Below, one piece after another: positions 38,801-47,800 of a stretch of 64,000 nucleotides of DNA. This stretch comes from Liriodendron chinense (taxonomy: Eukaryota > Streptophyta > Magnoliopsida > Magnoliales > Magnoliaceae): positions 496,001-560,000 of the forward strand of contig PVNU02003862.1 of assembly GCA_003013855.2 (NCBI GenBank), read 5' to 3'. The notes beneath the pieces are model-generated. The model had not been told where the DNA came from and did not search any database. It saw only the letters and a program-made list of their open reading frames with translations. The number at the start of each line of letters is the position of its first letter. The first letter of the stretch is position 1. The position numbers and the translations under genes were made by a program.

Positions 38801-41800
38801 AAATGCCCCATCGTTGAGGCATTTTGAAGTTAAAACTCTAGGTAAGGTCATCATTCTAAACATCCAGTTAAGGGAACCCAAATGCCATAATTGAGGCATT
38901 TTGCACACTTTTCAAGCTAAAAATCTGGGTAAGTGCTCAAAATGCCGATCATTCAGGTATTTTTTGCACTTTTGAAGCTAAAAATCCAAGTAAGCTCGCC
39001 ACAATGCCTACCCTTGAAGTATTTTGCCAACTTTTCGAGCTCAAAATCAAGGTACATGCACCTAAATGACTAACCTTGAGGTATTTTGGCCCCTTTCCAA
39101 GTTAAAAATCGAAACAGCGACTAAAAATGGCCATCTTTAAGGCATTTTTCAACTTTTGAAGCTCAAAATCCAGACAAGGTTGCTAAAATGCAATTCTTAA
39201 GGCATTTGGCCAACTCTTCAAGCCAAAAATCTAGGTAAGTATTGCAAAATGACCATCCTTGAGATATTTTCCCACTATTTAGGCTAAAAATCAAGCTACG
39301 AGCTCCAAAATGTCTATCATTGACGCATTTTGTTGACTTTTGAGCTAAAAAACTAGGTAAAGGCACTAAATGCATATCCGTCGGGCATCTTACCCATTTT
39401 TTACGTAAAACTCTAGTAAGGGATCTAAAATGCGCATAGTTGTGGAATTTTTTCCCACTTTTTAAGCTAAATATCCAGGTTAGGGCTTCAAAATGCCCAT
39501 CCTTGAGGCATTTTCCACGTTTGAAGCATAAAATCAGGGTAAGGTCAACAAAATGACTATTCTTGAGGCATCTTACCATTTTTTCAAACTAAAAATCCAT
39601 GTAAGGGAACCTAAATGCTTATCTTCGAAGCATTTTGCCCACTTGAGAAGCTAAAAATCTGGCTAAAGGGCTCCAAAACGCCTCCTTGAAACATCTTTCC
39701 CACTTTGAAGCAGAACATCCAAGTAAGGTCACTAAAATGCCCATCCTTAAGGCAATTTGCCAACTTGTCAACTCAAAAATCCTAGTACTGAGTGTACTGA
39801 CACATAAATGCTTACCCTTGAGGCATTTTGCCAACTTTCCACATTAAAAATCCAGGTACAGGCTCCAAATGCCCATCCTTGAGGCATTGTTTCCACTTTT
39901 GATGCTAAAAATACTAGAAAAGTTACCAAAATGTTGTCCTTGAGGAATTTAACTCATTTTATAAGCTAACAATTCTGCAAGGGCCCCAAAATTCCATTCC
40001 CTAGGGCATTTTTCCTCATGTGAAACTAAAAATCCAGTTAAGGTCACCAAAATTCCAGTCCTAGATTCATTTTGCCAACTTTTCAAACTGAAAATCCAGG
40101 TAAGGGCACCAAAATAGATATCCCTGAGACATTTTCTTTACTTTTCAAGCAAAAAAAAATCTAATTAAGGGCTCCCAATGCCCATCCTTGAGGGAATTCT
40201 CACACTTTCAAAGCTAAAAATTGGTATAAGGTCACCAAAATGCTTATCCTTGAAGCATTTTGCCAACTTCTCTAGCTAAAAGTCCAAGGGCACCTAAATG
40301 CCTATCCTTGAGGCATTTTGCCCAATATTTAAACTAAAAACCCAGGTAAAGGCACCAAAATACCTATCCTTAATGCCCATACTTAAAGCACTCATTGTTC
40401 CACCTATTCTTGAGACACTTCGCCAAATGTTTTAGCTAAAATCCACATGAGGTCACAAAAATTCCTATCCTTACGGCATTTTGCCGACCTTTCGAGTTAA
40501 AAATCCAAGGGCACCTAAATGCCTATGCTTGAGGCATTTAGCTCATTTTCCAAGCTAAAAAAACTTGGTAAAGGCTCCAAAATGCCCATCCTCAAGGCCT
40601 TTTTCCCATTGTTGAATGTATGAGCAGCGTCAAAAAAATGCCCATCATAGAGGCATTTTGTCAACAATGTGAGCCAAAACTGCTAGTAAGGGCACCTTTT
40701 TTTCTTTTTTTTCTAACACCCACACTCACACCCCTCACACACCCACACACTCTGCTAGTAAGGGCACCTAAATGCCTATCATTGAGGCATCTTGCCCACT
40801 TTTAACAATAAAAATCCATGTGAGAAACCTAACTTCCTATCAATGAGGCATTCTGCCCACTTTCCAAACTAAAAAAGAAAACTTAGTAAGGGCTCCACAA
40901 TTCCCATCCTTGAGGAAATTTTCCCACTTTTGAAGCTTAAAATCCAAGGTCACCAAAATGCTTGTCCTTGAGCCATTTTGCCAACTTTCCAAGCTAAAAA
41001 ATGGGGTAAGCAGCAATTGGCTATGGAGGTTTGGCACTGAAGAAGGGAGGTTGTGGAAAGAGGTAATTGTATCTGAGTATGGGTCTAGGACAGGGGATGG
41101 GGATGATGGAATCTTCAAGGTATAAAGCCTTGGGTATATGGCAAGTAGTCATAGTGGAGGTCCCTAAGTTTAAGGAGGGGGTGTCCTTCTCACTTGGTAA
41201 TGGGAAAAGCATTCACTTTTGGGAGGATGTTTGGTGTGTTGAAAGATTGCTTTAGGATGACTTCCCAAGACTAGCCCGGTTGTCACCAGAAAAGAATATT
41301 ACAGAAGCTCGTTATTCCATTTGTTGGGATTCTGTGATGTGGTCTCCCCCATGCTAACATTGAGGCATTTCACCAACTTTTCAAGTTAAGAATCTAGGTA
41401 AGGTCTCCTGAGAGGATTTTTGCCCACTTTTCAAGTTAAAAATTACGGTAATGGCTCCAAAACGCCCATTGGCATTTTTCCTAGTTTTAGAGGTAAAATC
41501 CCAAAAAGGTCACCAAAGTGCCTATCCTTGAGGCATTTTGCCAACTTTTTCAAGTAAAAATCCAGCTAAGAGCACCTGAATGCCTATCCTTATGGCATTT
41601 TTCCACATTTGAGCTAAAATTGCAGTTAAGGTCAACAAAATGCCTATATTTGAGGCATTTTGACAACTTTTCGAGCTACAAATCAAGGTAAGGCCACCTA
41701 GATACCTATACTTAAGGCATCTTTGCCACTTTTCAACCTAAAAATTCAAGTAAAAGCTCCGAAATACCCATCCTTAAGGCACTTTGACACGCTTCTAATG

Positions 41801-44800
41801 ATAAAAGTATGGGCAAGGTCAACAAAATGCCCATACTTGAAATATGTTGCCAACTTTCCAAGTTAAAAATCAGGGTAAGGTAACTTAAATGTCTATGCAT
41901 GAGGCATTTTGCCAACTTTTTAAGCCAAAAGGGTAAGATCTCCAAAATGCCCATCCTTGAGGCATTTTTCTCCCATTTTGAAACTAGAAGTAAGGTCACC
42001 AACATGCCCATCCTTGAGGCATTTTGCAAACTTTTTGAGCTAAAAATCCTATAAAGGAATTGGTAGCCTGTATGAGATTATCGCCAAGATCCTTGCCTCG
42101 ATAGTTCAGACAACCATAGAACGCACCATATCTAACAATCAGGGTGCCTTTGTGATTGGTAGACAGATTCTGGACGGTGCCATCATCACCCACGAGAGTA
42201 TAGATTCTAGATTCAGAGAAGGGAAGGTCGGGATTATATGCAAGTTGGACATATGAAAGGCCTGTGACCACGAAGAGTGGGAATTCCTTGATTATTTACT
42301 GGATAGGATGGGTTGTGGGATCAAATAGAAGAAATGGATCTCCTGTGTTTTCCGTCCTGGTGAATGGATCCCCGAAAAGATACTTCAAGGTGTCAAGGGG
42401 ATTAAGGCAGGGGGACCAACTATCTCCTTATCTCTTCTTAATCATAGCAAAAGCTTTTAGCCACATGATATTTGAGGGGCAAGAGGCTAACCTCATTAGC
42501 GGGTTCAAGGTGGCAAGATCGGGAATTCGGATCTCTCATCTTCAATTTGCAAACAACACTATAATATTCTATGACGCAGACTCAATGAAGGTGGACAATG
42601 TACTAGATTCAAATATCGGTATCGTATCGACCGATACAGGCGTATTGTATCCATATCAGCTCGATAAGATACACGATACGGGCATGTATCGGTTGTATCA
42701 ATATCGGTTGGCCCGTATCGGACCGTATCGGTATCGGTATCGGTATCGGTTGGCCCGTATCGGGTGATACAAACCGATACAGGCCGATACGCCTATAAAA
42801 CCCCAAATTGGATTTTTTTTTATTATTATTAAAAAATTCGCTCATGTCTCATCTTCTTCTTTTCATTTAAACCATGGAAGAATCTTAAAAACTCATTTTA
42901 TGCTACATCTAGATCTATTTTGGGATCAAAACAAATGATTTGAATGAGGTTCGACAAATCGAAGCAAAGTGGACTATTATGGGAAAAATCAGAAAGAAGG
43001 GCAAACCTTCACATTCTTTTTTATATTTTCATCTTCTTTTTGTTGTTTTTCCAATGTAATGGACCATTGTTCACCAAATCATGTTTGATTTCTATTCAAT
43101 TATGGTCCATTTAGTTGACCTTCAACAAGTCAAATCGACAAACAACATTCTCACCAAAGAATGGTCCGATACACCATTGAATACATGGTCAAAACACACA
43201 CACAAAAAAATGATATATATGTGAATATCTTTTTTTTTTCCTATTTTTCTGATATTTTTTCATATTTTTTTTGCTTCAAAAAAATTTTGACCAATATGCG
43301 ACGTCGTATCGTATCATTTTTCCATGGGCCGATACGGCAATCGATACTGTCATTCAAAACCATGATTTATACAAAGTTCTCATATGCTTCGAGGTGATGT
43401 CTAGGTTGAAAGTTAACTTCATGAAAAGTGACATGATGGGCATTCATTTGAGCAAAGAAGAGACCTCAAGACGAGCTACAGTATTTGAATGCAAGGTCGG
43501 TTCCTTCCCCTCCACGTATTTAGGGCTTCCATTGTGCATTGAGAAGCCTACCAAGCATCTATGGGACAAGGTGATTGAGAAAATAGAGAGGAAACTATTA
43601 AATTGGAAAAGCCACTATCTCTCTTTGGGTGGCCGCCTAACTCTTATCAAAGTTGCTTTCTCCAATATGCCTTACTCCATGTCCCTATTACGAAGCTAAG
43701 GAGGGATTTCTTATGGAGGGGATCAGAAGTTGATCACAGATTCCACCTCATGAAATGGGAGGAGGTGTGTTTGCTAGTTCATCATAGTGGTGCGGACTTG
43801 AGGCAGTTACGTGGTATGAACCTAGCCCTTCTAGGTAAGTGACTATGGAATTTCGGAACAGAGGAGGGGAGCTTTTGGCATGTGGTCATCGAAAGAAAAT
43901 ACGGCTGCAGGATGGAGAATGGGATGTGAAAGAGTCCTCTCTATAGGGCGTCTCACAATAGGAAGACGATAGCATCGTTGAAGTCGAAGTTCAAAAAAGG
44001 CATCTCCTTCACGATTGGAGAACTCACTAGAGTCAGATTCTAGGAGGACATATGGTGTGGTGATACCCCTCCGCGGCAACCAATAAACCTTTCCGAGACT
44101 GGCTTGCCTAGTGCCTTCCAGAGTTATCAAAGTAGCAGAGTGCTTCTCTTCCTATGGTTCCACACCTATATGGGTGCCCCTTGTAGAGGGACCTATTGGA
44201 TAGTGAGTTGGAAGAGTTCATCAAATTATTGGGTCGGTTGCAGACCACCCATCCTCCATCCAGGAGGAATGACTTGATGGTGTGGAGTGCTCACAGTTTG
44301 GGCCGGTTCTCGGTTGGGTCCTTTTATAGGATGCTTCGGACGAGTGGGACGACAGTTGATCGGGATCATGTCAACCAATTTCAGTTCTACGGAGCCTCTC
44401 CTAAGGTCGCCACCTCACCTAGTTAGTGGGAAAGAACAAGGTTCTGACAATTAACAATTTCCAAAGAAGTCAATGATCATCCCTAATATTTGCTCCTTGT
44501 GCATGCAAGTGGCAGAGTCCATCGACCATTTGTTTATCCACTACCCCTTTACTCACAAAATCTGGATGCACTTCCTCGTTATTTTTAATTTGCCATGGGT
44601 TATGCCACAAAACGTGAGGGAGATTCTTTGGGCTTGGCATGGTGAGGGAGTAGGAAAGAAATGCAGAATTATTTGGCATCATATCCTCCCGGCTATATAT
44701 TGGGTTATTTGGGGGGAGAGAAATAGCTGGCACTTTCCGAACATGTCAAGTTCGGAGGAGTCGGCAATGAGCAAGGTCAACCTGTTACTAATAGATTGGG

Positions 44801-47800
44801 CTTCTCTTTTGAAAGATGTAGCTGATTGTGATCTCCCCTCTTTTTTTGGGCTATACTCTTAAGGTTCTTCCTCTTGTATTCTTTTCTTCTCTTGCTTGGC
44901 TTTCTAATAAATTTTTCATTGCCCTTTATAAAAAATCCACAAAGGGTACCCAAATGCTATCAGTGAGTCATTTTCCCCACTTTTCAACTAAAAATCTGGT
45001 TAAGAGCTCCAAACATCTTTAAGGCATTTTTCTCACTTTGAAAGCTTAAATTCTGGGTAAAGCCACCAAAATGCCTATCCTTTAAGGCATTTTGCAAACT
45101 TCTCAAGCTAAAAAATCATGTGAAGGCACCCAAATGCCCATCCTTAAAGAAATTTGCCCACTTTTCAAGCTAAACTTCCAGGTAAGGACTTCAAAATGAC
45201 CATATTTGAGGCATGCTTCCCACATATGAAGCTAAAAGTCCGGTGAAGATCACCAAAATTACTCTAAATCAAACTAACCAGGGTTCTCTAATTAAGATTT
45301 AAGTCTTAACCATTGATTCTCCAAAAATGATTCCTATCCAATAAGTGCTTAGAAAATCACAAGATCTTTTATTTCCTCCAATTGCCTTGAACGAGGATAC
45401 CATTCATCCCAACACACCCTATTGCTTCTCTCCTTCCAAATTCCCCATACAACAGCATATGGAAGAATTCTCCATAACACATGCCCATTGTAACAAATGG
45501 GTTCCCCATCATTGCAAAAGATCCACCACTTTTGCCAGGAAAAACCAGCTAACATAAAAGTGGTTTTAGGAAGAAACATCCAGTCCAAGACAAATAACTG
45601 AATAAAAATAATTCTGCATGCACAGGGAGGAGCAAAGTTATCCATTAAGGTAATGCATGAGGATTCTTTCCTCCACCAAACCATTAGCCATAGCCACCAA
45701 ACCATTAGCCATAGCGTTGGCTTCTCTAGCGATAAGATAAAAAAAAAGGGAGAACAGAGAAAGTAGTCCTCAAATTTCATTTACAACGTATTGCCACATC
45801 GAGAAAGTAGTCCTCTAATTTCATTTACAATGTATTGCCACTTCCAAAATTAATAAAACATTTATTCAAAGAGATGATGCACATCAAAATTATTGCAAAA
45901 GCTAAAATGAGCAAGAATATCACCCTATTTCTCCAAAAGGTAAACAAATATCAGAAATCACATTGCCAGCAGGACTTCAGTCTAGCTTCTAACCGAAGCA
46001 GAAGCCCTTGGGAGCAACAAATAGAGGAGATATCAAGGACTTGCAGATATACAAAACACATGGCATGGTTTTAGACCTAGAATGTTGGTTTGAGAAAGAG
46101 AAATTTAAAAACTGTAAATGAACCTTGCAGGAACCAGTTGGGGGTACGGCAAGCATATTCCAATCAATTTCATCAACATATTTCTTTCGCTCTCTGTAGA
46201 CAGCCCTCGCACTGTTATACTTCGGTTGATATTCAGATAACAGTCCTTTTGCCTGCAGAACACATCGTCATAAATTTCTATACATCTATTTTATGTATTT
46301 CTTTCAGCAGTAAGAAATTGTGAGACCGCATTCTAGGTAACACCTTTTTCAGTAATAAATAGAGAAAGGTTACCGCATTCTAGAGAATACATAAATTTTA
46401 AAAATTCAGGTGGAGTGATGAATGGAAAAGGCTGAAAATGTATTAAAGTTCAGAAATGAAAAATATTGCAATTTAGAACTCCATGAGAGAAGGTGTCTAC
46501 CCCAAGACAGATCATCACCATCATCTAAGCCTATCCTAATTAATTGGGGTCAGCTACATGAATCCAGCTCCACCATTCCACTCTATTAAGGGCCAGACCT
46601 TCAGTTAGACCATAGGCCATCCAGTCTTTTCTTACTACCTCCATCCATGTCCTTTTGGGCCTTCCCCTTGTCCTTTTAGAGCCTTCAACTTGTATCAAAT
46701 CACTCCTAACAAGCGTGGGTTCTGGATCTCTGTTGCACATGACCAAACAATCTAAATCTACATTCCCTCGTCTTATTACCTATTGGTGTTATTCCTGTGT
46801 TCCTTCAAATGCATTCATTTCTAATTCTATCCTTCCTCGTCTTACCACTCATCCATCTCAACATCCTCATTTCAGCTTCACTCATCCTATGACCATGTTC
46901 CTTAACTGCTCAACATTCTGTCCCATAAAGCATGGCTGGTCTTATAACTATCCTATAAAATTTCCCTTTCAGTTTGAGTGGTACACGACGATCACGCAAA
47001 TATCTAGAGGCACATCTCCATTTCTTCCACCCTTGAATTTTATGGGCAACATCCTTCTCAACCTCTCTCCCCTCATAAATTATTGATCCAAGGTATCGAA
47101 AGTGGTCATTTTGGGAAACTTCTTGATCAGATTCGGGCTTGTGTTCATGGCAACTTTTACCATTTTGGTTAATGGGTTGCCAAAGGGGTACTTCAAAGCT
47201 CCAAGGGGTATTAGACAAGGTGATCCTTTATCCCCCAATTTGTTTGTTGTGGTTGGGGAAGCGTTGAGTAAGAAGCTTCATAAAGGGGAGGAGATTGGTC
47301 TAATTAGAGGATTTGAGGTACCAAACGGATCCAGGGGGAGGGGGTTGGGGGTTTGGATTAGCCATCTTCAATATGCAATCGTTTTGCAATGCAAAGGTGG
47401 GCTCTGTTGATAATCTTCAGAAAATCATAGTGTGCCTTGAAGCATTATTTAGGCTAAGTATAAATGTCGCCAGGAGTGAAATGCTTGGAGTCCAGGTGGA
47501 TAGTAAGGAGCTTTGACAGTTGGATATGGTATTCAGACGTAAAAAGGGGGCCTTTCCTTCAATTTACTCAGGTTTGCCTCTATACATTGGGAGGCCAGCT
47601 AGGCACCTTTGGGATAAGGTTATCGAAAGATTTGAGAGGAAGCTCTCAAGTTGGAATTGTCGTTATCTATCTTTGGGAGGCCACTAAACCCGTATTAAGA
47701 GGCCTTTTCTAATATGCCTGTATACTTATATCATTATTCAAATGCCCTAGGTCAATTTTGGATAGACTAGAAAAGTTAAAAAGAGATTTCTTATGGTAGG

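Larger units (their letters stand above)
32046..46123 (-). other. CstF-77 intron C-D (14.1 kb)
   Basis: GTTCAT donor after exon C, CCTGCAG acceptor before exon D. Contains two MITEs (32108-32483, 32872-33382), duplicated L1 tails (33760-34035, 45270-45790), the hairpin tandem array with L1 and LTR-like interruptions, and about 300 bp of AT-rich sequence at 45790-46123. Confidence 0.9.

Noticed and set aside
38476..42049. Tandem array read as a CRISPR array
   Set aside because: The organism is a plant, repeat units are diverged and adjoin directly, and there are no conserved repeats separated by unique spacers and no cas genes.
42264..42767. 167-codon frame as a host RT gene
   Set aside because: The first part is L1 RT; its end runs into the GATAC-rich insert and has no homology.
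46910..47218. Minus-strand 102-codon frame as a small host protein
   Set aside because: It is the RYLGS...KLKGKFY...PAMLYGTEC region of RTE elements, and its N-terminal part is antisense L1.
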